The notes beneath the pieces were generated by a model, which saw only the letters and a list, made by a program, of their open reading frames with translations, searched no databases and was not told where the DNA came from. Positions 24,029-38,076 of a stretch of DNA of 64,000 nt are shown piece after piece. The first letter of the stretch is position 1. Every line of letters begins with the position of its first letter. Source of the DNA: Vitis vinifera (taxonomy: Eukaryota; Streptophyta; Magnoliopsida; Vitales; Vitaceae); contig NC_081820.1 in the NCBI RefSeq assembly GCF_030704535.1, positions 23,101,001 to 23,165,000 of the forward strand, read 5' to 3'. A program made the position numbers and the translations under genes.

Positions 24029-25063
24029 TTAATCATAACAAACATTTCCGTCACCAATTAGATGGTCAATTTTCCCATTAAGATTTTCAAAAAAATCTAA
24101 AACATCTAAATGGGTTAGATCTATTAGGCCATCATCAATGAAGTTCATTTCAACTTCCTTTCCTTTTGCTTTTATTGAGGCTTGATAAAGGAAAAATGTT
24201 TTGGAGTACGAGAAGTACGTGACCAATGTCCTTTCATGCCACATCTATGACGCTTATTCTCACAAGTATGTTTACTTTGTGGTTCTATCCTCTTTTTAGG
24301 TTGTGTCTTTGAATTATTCCACTTATGGTGGTTTGAGTTGTTTTTTTTACTTTGAGAACCACTACGATGAGAAGAATTGTGTTTACCACGACCTCGACCG
24401 TGACCACATCCTCGACCTCGTCCATATCCACGTCCTTGTCCATGTCCAAGGGTTTGAACATATGTGGCATTGGCTTCAAGCAATGGCATAGACCTAGTAG
24501 GACAAGATTGATGGTTTTTCAATAATAGCTCATTATTTTGTTCAGCCACAAGAAGACATGAGATCAATTCTGAATATTTAGTGAAACGACGTTCTCGATA
24601 CTGTTGCTGTACATTCGAGACATGAAAAGTCGTGAATGTTTTTTGAAGCATATCTTCTTAAGTGACTTTTTTTTCCACACAATTTTAATTGTGAGCTAAT
24701 TTTGAATAGTGCCGAGTTGTAGTCACTAACAGACTTGAAATCTTGTAATCTCAAGTACATCCAATCATAGTGTGCCTTTGGAAGGATTATGGTCTTTTGG
24801 TGGTCATGTTGTTCTCTTAGATTATTCCAAAGGATGAAAGAATCTTTAACCGTAAGGTATTCACCTTTTAATCCTTCATCAATGTGATGGCGAAGGAATA
24901 TTAAAGCTCTAGTGCAATCCTGTAGGGATGCGTCATTTCCTTCTTTAATGGTATTTCCAAGATTCATCGCATCTAGATGAATTTGAGCATCTAGAACCTA
25001 AGATAAGTAGTTTTTGCCCGAAATATCGAAGACAACAAATTCAAGCTTTGCAAGGTTTGACAT
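24029..25063 (-). pseudogene. copia gag, copy 2
   Basis: ATG at 25063. The early stop, the frameshift near 24660 and the two-ligand zinc knuckle are all as in copy 1. Confidence 0.72.
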
Positions 25064-25954
25064 TATCTAAAAGCCATATATAATATTAATCAGAGAAATA
25101 TTTCAATTATTATAATAAACTATTAATAAAATGTTTTAACAATATTTCAAATAAACAATATCTAAAAATATAATGACCTAAAATTTGTCAATTATAAATA
25201 TGGTAAAAATGTATAAATATGAAATAAGAATTAAAATTTAATATATATTTTCTTTTTTATAGCTTTGGGCTATGATTATTTTATCATAACAAAAATGTGC
25301 AAAGTAATATATACCTTCAAGCTATGAATTATTTTATGTAAATTTGTGCATAACTTCAAGCTGTGAACTTTCATTATGTAAATTTGTAAATAACTTTAGG
25401 CTATGAATATTTATTTATTTATTTTATAGCTTCTGGCTATACAATATTATTTGGTATAACATCTGGTTATACTGTATAATTAAAAATAAATAATTAGGGA
25501 TCATATACATAATTTTCGGTCATGTATCTGTAATTCTGTAATTTTTCCCCAAAACTTCTGGTTATATGAATTGCACATATTTTTCATAATTCTGGTTATG
25601 AATTTACCACATAATTTATAATTTACCCCATAATTTTTAGTTATAGGGATTATACATATTTATGTATTCAAATAAAATAAATGAAAATAGAGATCAAATG
25701 GTAATAAAATAGAAAATCATGATATAAGTTTATCACATATCTTTTTGTGAGAAAGAAGAAAGAAGAGTCTTTTTATTTCTCTGAAAAGGAGAACGTTTTT
25801 CTATTTCACTGAATAGAGAAAAAATCTTTCTATTTCTTTTGTAGAGACTAGTCGAAGTATCTCCTTTTTAGAGGAAGTCACAAAGAGATATACATCAATA
25901 TGAATGATCATCTACAAATTCCCATAATTCGATAAATTCTCATATTTTCTAACA

Positions 25955-27683
25955 TTTTTTTTAACCTACATGTATTACAAATATGAGGATTATTTATCTT
26001 TTTTAACCGATCAATTCAACATAAATTTTACTTGGTATACTAGAATTAAGGATAAAAATACTAGAAATTTGTGAAATATTGGCAATTGAATTTTATAACA
26101 ATATTTAAAAAATAAAAGAAAAAAAAGTTAATATAATGAAAATTTATAAAAATTTATAAAAATATTAAAAAAAAATTCTAAAGAAATGATAAAACGGATA
26201 AATCAAAGCAAGTATACCTGAGTGGTTCACATAATAATATAGAACCAATAAAGGTTTATACGGTTAAAATATACTCATACATGTATAGTGTCAAGAAAAA
26301 TTTTCCCACTTCAATATGACTTGTTATATAAATAGTAGTCTACTCAATCGAGTTAAAAAAAACACCCTCTTATCATTAGGGTTCATCATCAAAATTAAGG
26401 AGAATCACTTTGCAAAGTTTTATAAAAACAACCTAAATTAAGTAATATCGCAAAAATTAGAATGTTTGTGGTTGGGTATGCAAAGGTGATCCCAACCACC
26501 ATATTTAATTTTAAAAAAAATAAAAAAATTGCCCTTATTGAGTCCAGTAATATCATCAGGTACCAGTAAAAAACGCTTTTCTTTTATCAGTTTGGGCACA
26601 TCCGGCATTTATTGAGTCCAGAAATCTGCAAGAACATGAGTCTTGAGATCTTCCACCTCCTGAAGATCTTTCTTTGCGTGGTGATGAGGACCGATTGATA
26701 GAATAACTATGCTCGTATCGGAAAAAGTCAAAGGGCAACAGGTCGAGTTTTATGATTGGGTGCTTAGACTATTCCTGGAGCCCGCCAATTACTTAATCAT
26801 AAACATATTTTAGTCAATGGTTGTATGGTAGATATACCAAGTTATCGTTGCAAATCTTGAGATATTATTACAGCAGGGATGAAAATCCTCCGAGGAATTG
26901 TCAAAAACATTTGACTCTTCCCCAATCAGACTAGTAGAGCCAACTGATGCGAGCTTCTAATGGAACACGTAATCTTTACTCTTACAGAAGGCTACCTGTC
27001 TCTGCCATTCTGAAGAGAGGTGAGGTCTTCATCCCGTCACCCCACCTTACATCAACTTTAGATCGCTCTCAAATGCTTGGTGCCTTAACGAGGCCATCCT
27101 CAATTTCTAGGCAACTTTTTGAATGAAACCCTCAAAGGTTCCCCGCTACTCTAAAATTCTTTAGAAATATCTACATAAATGCTATCTCGAAGATATCTTC
27201 GAAACTCTTTAAATTTCCTATTAAACTTCCCATACCTTCCATACTAGTGTAGGGATTAAATTTCCTATTAAAATTCTTTAGAAGTCTATTGCATCCTAAG
27301 ACAAAGTTCATAAATTGATGTTTTATAGGAGTTTCTTCCATTTTCCTTGACATTAAATTATAGCTCACTGGTTAATTATCAAAAAATGCATCATCCCAAA
27401 TTATAAAAAAAAAAAAAACGATAGTTAATTTATTATGATAATTAAAATAAATAATAATTATCATCAAAGATAAAGTAATTATCTCAAAAATAAATAAATA
27501 AATAAGAGCTATAAATAAAGGGTTCTCTCCTTTTAAAGCACAATTTGGAGATTGAGGAAAATTTTTGGAACTCTCGGGGAATTCCTTGAAAACTCAAGGT
27601 TTTTATTTTATTTTATGATTTTAAGAAAATTTGAAGATTTTTTAAAGAAATAAAGACTTAAAGAAAATTAGATTTTGTTCAGT
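25955..27683. other. spacer with a possible degraded coding remnant (unit 2)
   Basis: Equivalent to 12939-14668. The 59-residue plus-strand frame lies at 26947-27126. No family assigned. Confidence 0.4.
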
Positions 27684-27977
27684 GTTGCGCTTCCTAGGCA
27701 GCTGGGCAGGGTCGGTGTTAAACTTACTCCTGTACATATTCTGCGTGGCCTTTATGTTGAGCTTTTTGTACCTCGGCACCTACGCTGTTGCCAAACTTGT
27801 CATTATACTCCTAATGGACTAGATTTTGCCCTGATGATAATGATTATTACCGCTCTATGCATTGTACCAAATTCAGGATCTGTTTATGTTGCAGAAGGCC
27901 TTGGTAAAAGGCTTGAATTTCTGAGAATTTGCAATGGTAACATAAGTTTGTGCTTCTACAGGGAACAGGAGGAATAA
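27684..27977 (+). pseudogene. truncated copy of the membrane-gene 3' exon (unit 2/3 junction)
   Basis: Same left breakpoint and 19-nt deletion as at 14669. Confidence 0.75.
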
Positions 27978-28370
27978 GATTTTACCGGTGGCCAGCTTGC
28001 TTAAAAATGTTGTATGTCCCATTTGAGCTCAGTTGCTCAATTCTTTATTATAAAAATAAATTATTTATTATAAAAATTTCTATTATTTTAATATTTTTAT
28101 AAATATGTTAAATTACTTTTTGCTTGGGCGGTCGAAGATCAAATGGACCCTGCATTGATTTGGAATATGTTGACGAATGGAAGGTCTACATATATCCTCC
28201 GATAGAGGCTGCGCCCATAACACACAGTGAAGGAGGAAGAAAAGAAAGGAAAATAAAAAAAAAGTAAAAGGATTTAAAGCAATCGCAAACAAACCCTTGA
28301 AGAAGCTCATCTTGCAAAGGCGAGTGCATCAGAACAATCAACATAAACATCGAGACGAGGGAAAGGAAAA

Positions 28371-29177
28371 TCAGTCGTCTTCCTCATCTTCAATTCTCTC
28401 TGCCACGTCTTCAGCGATGTTGTCCTCCAAAGCATCCACGCCCTCAGCTATTGCTAGTCCGCCCAATACTCCGGCGACCGCACCCACAGCCAATCCCGTC
28501 CCCATCCCCATGCCAGACTTCTTCTTCTTCTCCTCCACCACCACTGTCTGCCCGTACGTCCCTTGGCCGTATCCGTAAGTTGGTTCCTGATACCCATACG
28601 CCGGCTGCCCGTACGGGGAGTGGCTGTAGGGAGCTGCATTGGAGTAGTAAGGATCAGGTGGAGGTGCTCCGTAGGCCGGTGGATCGGCGTAGCCTGCTCC
28701 TCTGGTTCCCGGCGGCGGCGGCACGCCGTAAGGTGCTGTGTAGTAGGGCTCCGGCGCACGGTAACGCAAATCCCTCACGGAGACCTCGACATCGACCTTG
28801 CCCTGAGGGCGCCCGGAGGGACGGCGGAGCTCGAGAGTGCGGAAGGCCTCGACGCCGAAGCCGACGTCATCGACGACGTCGCGGAGGAAGAGGCGAGCGG
28901 AGCCTACCATAGGCTTGGTGTCGTCTTCGTCATCGGATTTGACGTGGACGATGTCGAGGTAGAGGGCGGAATCATCGATGGAGGAGGGCACTGGAATGTG
29001 GAGAGTCTCGTTCCAGGAAGGAAAGGTGTCCCCGTCGTGGTCGACTTTGGTGGAGCACTTAGCGTTAGGTTCCACCCAAACCACGGCGTATGGCTTCAGA
29101 GAGCCGTGGCGCCAGTTCACGTTCTTCAGATCTTTGGCGGAGGAGATCTTGAGCTTGAGCTCGAAGCGAGGGGCCAT
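28371..29177 (-). CDS. SRC2-like C2-domain protein, copy 3
   Basis: 268 residues, identical to copies 2 and 4 (C2 domain, Pro/Tyr/Gly linker, hydrophobic C-terminal segment, acidic tail). The start is the ATG at 29177, below the TATA-like box at 29253-29260. It is flanked on both sides by array sequence. It is either a true third gene of a recent expansion or, if the array is misassembled, an artefact of one of its neighbours. Confidence 0.88.
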   Translation of the reverse strand: MAPRFELKLKISSAKDLKNVNWRHGSLKPYAVVWVEPNAKCSTKVDHDGDTFPSWNETLHIPVPSSIDDSALYLDIVHVKSDDEDDTKPMVGSARLFLRDVVDDVGFGVEAFRTLELRRPSGRPQGKVDVEVSVRDLRYRAPEPYYTAPYGVPPPPGTRGAGYADPPAYGAPPPDPYYSNAAPYSHSPYGQPAYGYQEPTYGYGQGTYGQTVVVEEKKKKSGMGMGTGLAVGAVAGVLGGLAIAEGVDALEDNIAEDVAERIEDEEDD

Positions 29178-29252
29178 CGGAGGAGAAATCTGGGAATTCC
29201 GGAGAAAAGAAAAATGCTCTTCACTGTCAAATGGCTGCCACAATGGGGTGGG

Positions 29253-29526
29253 TATTTATTCAGAAAAATCTGCACTTTAATTGGTGAGAGAAACTCTTCA
29301 ACTGTTCCTTTTTGATACCTACTTACCTAGTACGTTGTCAACTACGGAAAAAACTTACGAGGAGTGTGGGGCCCATCAATTGACTAACACCCACACCTGG
29401 CGGTTTCTCACTCTAGTTTGGGTGCGGTTGGCCTGTGCCCACTGCCCACCGGTGTAACCGGAAAATGCCGGTGTGGGTGGTGGGTGAGCTCATGTGAACG
29501 GGGAGGAGACCGGTTTGTCCACGTCA
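29253..29526 (-). promoter_or_regulatory. promoter of C2 gene copy 3, with bZIP-type site
   Basis: TATA-like box at 29260-29253 and TGACGTGG (plus-strand CCACGTCA) at 29519-29526, as in copy 2. Confidence 0.5.
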
Positions 29527-31813
29527 GTAATATCTTCTAGAAAAAGGTCAATTAGCCACACCATTCCCACGCGGAGCGGACAAGGCGGCACATGGCCCGG
29601 CCCTTGTCCATCTTACATATTTTAAGCCCCTCAAAAGCTTAACGGGCACGCCAACCAATGTTCAGTATCAGATAGGCAACTTTAATAATAATAAAATATT
29701 TTTTTTAAACTAATAATAATAATAATAAATTTATGATGGTCTTTAAATAATATTATTAATGTCCCCGGTCTTTAAATAACTTCATTATCAACGTGGTGGA
29801 GGAAAAGGGACTTAGAGTGAGTTTTAACGCGTTTCTCCCTAAAATATTATAAATGACCTTTTTTTATAATTTTCTAAGGTGTTTTCTAATAAGTTTTGTC
29901 AAACTTCTCGTTTTTTTAAAACGTTTTTTATTGAAATTATTTTTTAAAGTAATTACCAAATAAACTCTTAATATAAAAAAATGTTTAAAAAAATATTTTC
30001 ACATTTAATAAAATTATTTATAGTGCTTCGTGGATCATCATTTGTCATTCTCTAAAAAAAATATTAATATTGCGTGAAGATACATGTGAACGAGAGGGAA
30101 TTGCTATAAATATATTCAGAGTCATTTAACAGTGATTTTATAAAAGTGATTTTAGTTTAAGAAACATTTTTGATAAAAACTTTAGATGTTTGGTAAATTT
30201 TAAGAAATATTTTTAAAATTTTGAAAAATTATTTATAATATTAAAAAATCACTTGTACTATTTTTAGAAAAAACACTTCAATTACAAATACTTTAAATAG
30301 AAATATTATCAAATACACTATTAGGGAGGTTTTGGTACATGATAATGGAGTGAAAATGAATATTTTGTTTTTATTCTTATTTTTTGTTGGATAAAAATGA
30401 ATTTGATGATTCAATTAATAATGTTTGGATGAACCTAAAAATTCAATATTAGAATGATTATTTGTTTCTATTCTAATGTTTGGTAATGATAGGAATGTGA
30501 ATGAAAGAAATAAATCGATGATAATACCTTTACACGTGGTTTCAAATAATTTTTTTTTATTTTCATTTTAAAGAATAAATTTTGAGAGTTTTTTTTTACT
30601 AAATAATAAAACTAAAAAATTATAATAATCTTATTATTGGATGATGAGGAATTAGGGCATGATGAATGAAATTTAAGGGTAAAATAATAATTTTAAAATA
30701 TTTTATATTTTCTTACCAAATGAATGAATCTGTATACCACCCATTTTGCAATGAATAGAAATTTCACTTATAAGTTAGATTTGATTTTTGTAAGAATTAT
30801 TTTTTATTCCATTCCCTACCTTCATAAAACTTATCCAACCATGGGAATGAAGGAGATATCTATTCTCACTTCTCATTTACACTCCTTAAAACTATGAGTC
30901 TATTTGATAGTGTTTTTAGAAAACACTTTTAACTAAAAAGTGTTTTTAAAAAAATAAATAAATAAAGTGTCTGACAAAATTAAGAAAACATTTTTAAAAA
31001 TTTTAAAAATAACTTGTAATATTGAAAAATCAATTATAATGTTTTCTTGAGAAAACATCATATGATTGATTCTTTTAAAAAAACTTTCAAAAAAAATACT
31101 TATACTAAAAATACTTCAAATAAAAATATCAAACAAATCTAAATTTATATTAAATTATATTTTAATAATGTGACAAGATTTTGATTTATTGATATGAATC
31201 AATTAATTAAAGTCCACCTTATTACAACTTGCATGAAATATTACTTCAAGTGTGAATGCAAATCTTCATTAATTAAATTCAAGCCATTTAAAAAATGATT
31301 TATACAACAAACTCACATGGGACTTTGTGTTCAAATACAAATCTTTATTAATTAATTAAATTTAAGCCAATAAAAAAAAAAAAAAAAGAAGTGTCATATG
31401 ATACTGCCAACTGATTAGGTAAAGCATTGGAATAAAATATTTTAAATTGTATTGAATAATGAACTCAGATTGAATGCTTTATTGACTTGTGATGTTGATG
31501 TCTCTTGTAGGAAACATGTGACCAATATTTGTTAATTTGCCATTACGAGTTACCTCCACTCAAATCCTAATTGTTCAATTGCCTAAGTAGGGTTATTTTA
31601 TTAAAAGGGTTGTTTAAAACCCAATTTTAGAAATCTAACACTCTATCATGTTTTTTACCATATTTTGACTAAAATATTCTTTTTTTTTATTTATAAAAAT
31701 AGTTAATTTTTTTTTTTTTGTAAAATTATAAAGTGAAAGGAGAAGAAAATAGGAAAGAGAAATTAAAATGTATGAAGAGAATAAAATTGATTTTTGTTAG
31801 AGGTATTTCTCTT
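29527..31813. other. A/T-rich spacer (unit 2/3)
   Basis: Equivalent to 16512-18798, including the CTCGTTTTTTTAAAACG variant, but with A rather than T at the position matching 17321. No gene seen. Confidence 0.5.
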
Positions 31814-32013
31814 CACAAAGATATATACATCAATAAGGATGATCATCTACAAGTTCCCATAATTTGATAAATTCTCATATTTTCTAACACTTCCCTTTAG
31901 ATGATCATAAGAATATGGTAACTGCCTCATTAAAAACCTTTTCAATAAAACTCAATGAGACAAAACCTGGACGAAGGAAAAAAGAATGCAATATATCCAT
32001 ATTGGCATTCTCC

Positions 32014-32861
32014 CCCTCATGCAAACATGATTATGATTTCTTCAATATTTCAAATGGTAAATCTCTCAATCTTCGCATTTCAATGTCATACCTTAACTTT
32101 TTCAATGTGGTCGAAGGTAACGCCTTTGTGAATAGATCTGCTAGATTATTGCATGACCGAATTTGTTTAACATCAATCTCACCTTTCTTTTGGAGCTCAT
32201 GAGTAAAGAAGAATTTAGGGGAGATATGCTTAGATCTGTCACCTTTTATGAATCATCCTTTAATTTGTGCAATACAAGCAACATTATTTTCATGTAACAC
32301 AGTTGCATTGCTTCTGATGGAAGGTAATCTGCATGTTTCTTGTATATGTTGGATCATTGACCTTAGTCATACATATTCACGACTTGCTTCATGAATTGCA
32401 AGAATTTCTGAATGATTTAAAGATGTGGCTAGCATTGTTTGCTTGACTGATCTCCAAGATATTGTCGTTCCACCATAAGTAAAGACATATCCCATTTGAG
32501 ATCGAGCTTTATGAGGATCTGAAAGATACCCTGCATCTGCATACCCAATCAATTGTGATTTTGATTCTTTTGAATAATATACACCCATGTCACTTGTTCC
32601 ACGAAGGTATCGCAATATATGTTTAATCTCATTCCAATGCCATTTAGTTGGGGTAGAATTGTATCTTGCTAGTAAGTTGACAGAAAATGCTATGTCTGGT
32701 CTAGTACAATTTGCAAGATACATTAGTGCACCGATTGCACTGAGATATGGTACTTCTAGACCAAGCAATTCTTCATTTTCTTCTTTAGGACAACATGGGT
32801 CATTGTTCACTTCAAGTGAATGAACAACCATAAAGGAATTGATTGGATGTAATTTGTCCAT
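32014..32861 (-). pseudogene. copia RNase H and C-terminus, copy 3
   Basis: As in copy 1 except for the Cys at about 32794 (NNDPCCPKEE). Confidence 0.72.
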
Positions 32862-32908
32862 ATAAAATCATTTTAATACTTTCTCTATATATGTCGGATG
32901 GATGGACA

Positions 32909-34444
32909 TTATATGCCATTTGAACAATGCTCGATTTGCAGGCCGAGACAATATCTTGTTTTCCCTAAGTCTTTCATTTCAAATTCCTTCTTTAAATAAT
33001 TAGCTGCTTTTGTGAGCTTTTCAGGAGTTCCTTTAAGGTTTAAATCATCCACATACACTACAATTATTGTAAGCCCAAATTTTGATTTCTTGATAAAAAC
33101 ACATGGGCAAATTGAATTATTCATATATCATTCTTTTAACAAATACTCACTCAAATGATTATACCACATATGTCCGAATTCCTTTAATCCGTACAAAGAT
33201 CTTTGTAGTTTGATTGAGTACATGTTTTGAGGTTTTGGATTAGTTGTTTCAAGCAATTTGAATCCTTTAAGGATTTTTATATATATGTCAATATTTATAG
33301 ACCCATATAAATAGGTTGTAACAACATCCATAAGACGCACATCTAGTCATTCAGAGACTATTAAACTTATCAAGTATCGAAGTGTGATTGCATCCATTAC
33401 AAGGGAATAAGTTTCCTCGGTCTATATCAGGTCTTTGAGAGAAACCTTGAGCAACAAGTCATGCTTTATATCTTATGATTTCATCATTCTCATTTCGTTT
33501 TTTCACAAAGACCCATTTATATCCAACAGGCTTTATGTTTCCAGGTGTTTGAACTACAAGTCCAAATACCTCTCGTTTTGTTAACGAGTTTAGCTTTGTT
33601 TGGATTGCTTCTTTCCATTTTGGCAAATCATTCATTTTTCGACATTCATTCACAGTTTGTGGTTCTTGACATTCATCATTTCTCATGATGTCCATAGCCA
33701 CTTGGAATGCGAATATATTATTTATGATAATGTCATTACGGTCCTTTGTTTCTCCCGTGTGACTCATTGAGATCTCTTCAATTCTAGATACTGATATTTG
33801 ATCAATTTGTGCCTCTTTAGGAGCTAACTGTTTGTCAAGTTGGATTTCGTCATTTGACCTTTTCATATTTGTGAACTCTTTAGGAGTACTAAGTTTTTTA
33901 TATGTTATTCATTTTTTTTTCTAAGAATTAAATCCTTTGAGTCAATTGGTCTATCACGCTTTAGGCGTGTCTTAGATTCATTTGCTATGACATTCTCCAA
34001 TTGTCCTTTAGGGACATCAATATGTGTTGGGGCGTTCACAACTGGCATGTGTGACTTTGTTACTTTCTTTATATCTATGAAAACATGAGGTAATTGATTT
34101 GCAAGTCCTTGCAAATGAAAAATCCTTTGAACTTCTAACTCACATGGTCTTGTGCAAGGATCAAGATGAGACAAGGAGGGTACATACCATGTAATGTCTT
34201 TCCATTCTTTTGACTTGTCTCCCCCTAATAGCGGGAAAATATTTTCATCAAAATGACAATCTACAAAGCGGGCAGTAAAAACATCACCTGTGACTGGTTC
34301 AAGATAATGGATAATGGAGGGAGAATTAAAACCAACATATCTACCAAGTTGACGTTGATGTCCTAACTTGGAACGTTGAGGTGGAGCTATAGGAACATAA
34401 ACAGCACAACCAAAAATACGAAAATATGAAACATTTGTGTTAGG
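32909..34444 (-). pseudogene. copia RT and integrase C-terminus, copy 3
   Basis: Same YVDD box (near 33055) and same stops as copies 1 and 2. Confidence 0.72.
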
Positions 34445-34450
34445 AATTTG

Positions 34451-35742
34451 AAACTAATCCAACCTATGGTAATCACCCTAGAGGGGGGGGGGGGGGGTGA
34501 ATAGGGTGATGGTCTCTTTTCGCAAATTTAAACAAGTGAATGCAAAAGACAATTATATGCAAGTATATAATAATCAATATATAGACAATTGCATATAAAT
34601 TAAAGAGTAGGGAAGAGAGAATGCAAACACAAGATTTATAGTGGTTCGGCACAACCCGGCCTATATCCACTCTCCTCTAGCTTCAATCCCGAGCTTGAGG
34701 TTCCACTAATCCAAGGCTTCCAAACCAAGCCTTCAAGCAATACAATTGGATTATGGTTCCAATTCACCCTCTTGGACTTTTGGCTCCAAGCACCCTTTAC
34801 ACTTCTCAAGAGATATCTCACTCTTGAACAACCCCTCAAGTGATACCTCACACTTGAGAAACTTCTTCTCAAAGATTTACAAATGAATGATCTCTCAAAA
34901 ATCCTAGCACAAGAACTTTAAACTCAAATGATACAAGAAAAACTAGGATTGAATGGTGCACTAAAGATATGAAAGTTTTGAAACAATGGTGCACTCAAAA
35001 ATACTCTTCCAAGGCTCAAATATAATTAAGAAAGATTTGGGAAGGTTAAGCTCTTGAAACAATGAAGATCGGAGTCTTTTTATAGAAGAAAAAAATTCAT
35101 ACTAGCCGTTGGGGGTTCGATCGGTCGAGTTAGGGGTCGATCGGTTGACTAGCCGTTAGCATTTAATGTTTGGCAAGTGACCGTTGGGCCTCAACCGAAC
35201 CTCAACTGGACCTCAAACGGTTGAGGTTCAACCTTGACCGGGAAGAGAAGGCCACTGGGAGAAAAAGGAACTTTTTGACCTCCCTCAATCGGTTCTTGAC
35301 CGGATGAGCACAACCGGTCAATCGGTTGACCCGATTGAGCCATTTTTTGGCTCAACACCCAATCTTTTTCAACTTAAAACCTTTTAACACAAGTTTGAAA
35401 ATCATTTAACACAAGGTTTTAGTTGAAAACATGAAATCATCCAATTCTTAAGATATTTAAAACAATATTACTCTTGGATGATTTTGGTGCATAAATAAAG
35501 AATGAAATGCATGAAAGTCCTAGTGCACCAACAACCTTACAAAGAGATCTTATGAAGTTTTGGTCTTGAAAAACTCTTCTCTTTGAGGTGGTCTTCTTCT
35601 TCATGATTTCTCCTTGACTTGATTTGTATTTGTGATTGCCACTTGGAAATCGTCTTGCCTAATCACACTTGAAATATGATCATTAGTTCTAAACCTTGTT
35701 TTGTTATCATCAAAATCAAGATTAACCAAACCTTGGTTTCAC
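34451..35742. mobile_element. nested insertion of unknown class, copy 3
   Basis: Flanked by AATTTG at 34445-34450 and 35743-35748. G run of 15 (34483-34497). Confidence 0.6.
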
Positions 35743-36895
35743 AATTTGGTTGGGATCCTAAAACAAGTTGTAAAGGTGAGCAATCATGATTAGTTGTAGG
35801 GTGAATTCGAATTAAAGTGGCAACATGAAAAATAGCATGCCCCTAAGCAGATAAAGGTAATTTTGTTCTCAAGAGTAATGGTCTTGCAATCAGTTGCAAA
35901 CGCTTAATTAGAGATTCAGCTAATCCATTCTGAGTATGGGTGTGAGCAACAAGATATTCAACATCAATACCAACCGACATACAATAATCAAGAAATGTTT
36001 GAGAGGAAAATTCGCAAGCATTATCAAGACGAATTGTCTTAATAAGATGATCAGGGAATCGTGCCTTGAGTCGAATTATTTGAGCAAGTAACCTGGCGAA
36101 GACAATATTTCTAGTTGAAAGAAGACAAACATGAGACCAACGAGTTGATGCATCAATTAAAACCATAAAATAAAGAAAATGTCCACTAGGTGGATGAATA
36201 GGTCCACAAATATCACCTTGAATATGTTCTAGAAAGGTTGATGATTCGTATTCAACCTTGGTAAATGATGGTTTAATAATTAATTTGCCTTGTGAGGAAG
36301 CAACACAACTGTAATCATTGGGCATCAAAATCTTCTGATTCTTCAAGGAATGCCTTAAAAAATTGTTGATGATACGACGCATCATGGATAATCCTGGATG
36401 TCCTAGACGTTCATGCCATATCATAAAAGTTTTTAAGTCATAGAACTTCTGGTTCATGACAGCATATGACTTAATGGGTCTAATGATTGTTTGATATAAC
36501 CCACAAGAATAAGAAGGAAGCTTTTCCAAGTTGTGTTTTTCCCCAGAAATAATTGAAGTAATGAGAAGGTATTCATTACTATCATCATTCATAGTTTCAA
36601 TGTGATATCCATTTTAGCGAATATCCTTGAAACTAAGAAGATTTCGCTTGGATTTAGTAGAATAAAGGGCATCATTAATGTGGATTTTAGTTCTTCTAGG
36701 TAAAATAATAGTTGCTCTTTCGGAGCCTTGAATCAAGTCTACATGACCTAATATTGTATTAACATTAGACTTAACCAACGATATATTGGAAAAATATTTT
36801 TTATCACGAAGGAATGTGTGTGTTGTGGCACAATCTGCAATACATGCATCTACATTGGATGTTGTATGATGTACCAAGGTATGAGAAAGATCCAT
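35743..36895 (-). pseudogene. copia protease and integrase, copy 3
   Basis: Protease part at 36614-36895, integrase part at 35843-36592. No change from copy 1 seen. Confidence 0.72.
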
Positions 36896-37041
36896 GTATC
36901 TTCAAGTATAAATAAAAAGATGAATTTAAATAAGAAATAATAAAATGTGAAATAAACTATAAAAGATGAATAATAAACAATGTGTTTAAAGATGATAACA
37001 AAATAAACCTATTTGCAAAGAACTAAATAAGAACATAACAT

Positions 37042-38076
37042 TTAATCATAACAAACATTTCCGTCACCAATTAGATGGTCAATTTTCCCATTAAGATTTT
37101 CAAAAAAATCTAAAACATCTAAATGGGTTAGATCTATTAGGCCATCATCAATGAAGTTCATTTCAACTTCCTTTCCTTTTGCTTTTATTGAGGCTTGATA
37201 AAGGAAAAATGTTTTGGAGTACGAGAAGTACGTGACCAATGTCCTTTCATGCCACATCTATGACGCTTATTCTCACAAGTATGTTTACTTTGTGGTTCTA
37301 TCCTCTTTTTAGGTTGTGTCTTTGAATTATTCCACTTATGGTGGTTTGAGTTGTTTTTTTTACTTTGAGAACCACTACGATGAGAAGAATTGTGTTTACC
37401 ACGACCTCGACCGTGACCACATCCTCGACCTCGTCCATATCCACGTCCTTGTCCATGTCCAAGGGTTTGAACATATGTGGCATTGGCTTCAAGCAATGGC
37501 ATAGACCTAGTAGGACAAGATTGATGGTTTTTCAATAATAGCTCATTATTTTGTTCAGCCACAAGAAGACATGAGATCAATTCTGAATATTTAGTGAAAC
37601 GACGTTCTCGATACTGTTGCTGTACATTCGAGACATGAAAAGTCGTGAATGTTTTTTGAAGCATATCTTCTTAAGTGACTTTTTTTTCCACACAATTTTA
37701 ATTGTGAGCTAATTTTGAATAGTGCCGAGTTGTAGTCACTAACAGACTTGAAATCTTGTAATCTCAAGTACATCCAATCATAGCGTGCCTTTGGAAGGAT
37801 TATGGTCTTTTGGTGGTCATGTTGTTCTCTTAGATTATTCCAAAGGATGAAAGAATCTTTAACCGTAAGGTATTCACCTTTTAATCCTTCATCAATGTGA
37901 TGGCGAAGGAATATTAAAGCTCTAGTGCAATCCTGTAGGGATGCGTCATTTCCTTCTTTAATGGTATTTCCAAGATTCATCGCATCTAGATGAATTTGAG
38001 CATCTAGAACCTAAGATAAGTAGTTTTTGCCCGAAATATCGAAGACAACAAATTCAAGCTTTGCAAGGTTTGACAT
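37042..38076 (-). pseudogene. copia gag, copy 3
   Basis: ATG at 38076. One change from copies 1 and 2, ARYDWMY instead of AHYDWMY. Copy 4 also has Arg, so the base at 37784 is either ancestral or the product of gene conversion. Confidence 0.72.

Larger units (their letters stand above)
18799..25954 (-). mobile_element. degraded Ty1/copia retrotransposon, copy 2
   Basis: A near-identical repeat of copy 1, with LTR-end blocks at 25954-25879 and 18874-18799 and the purine tract just above 18874. It has the same stops and the same nested insertion as copy 1. The main difference seen is a longer G run (17). Confidence 0.75.
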
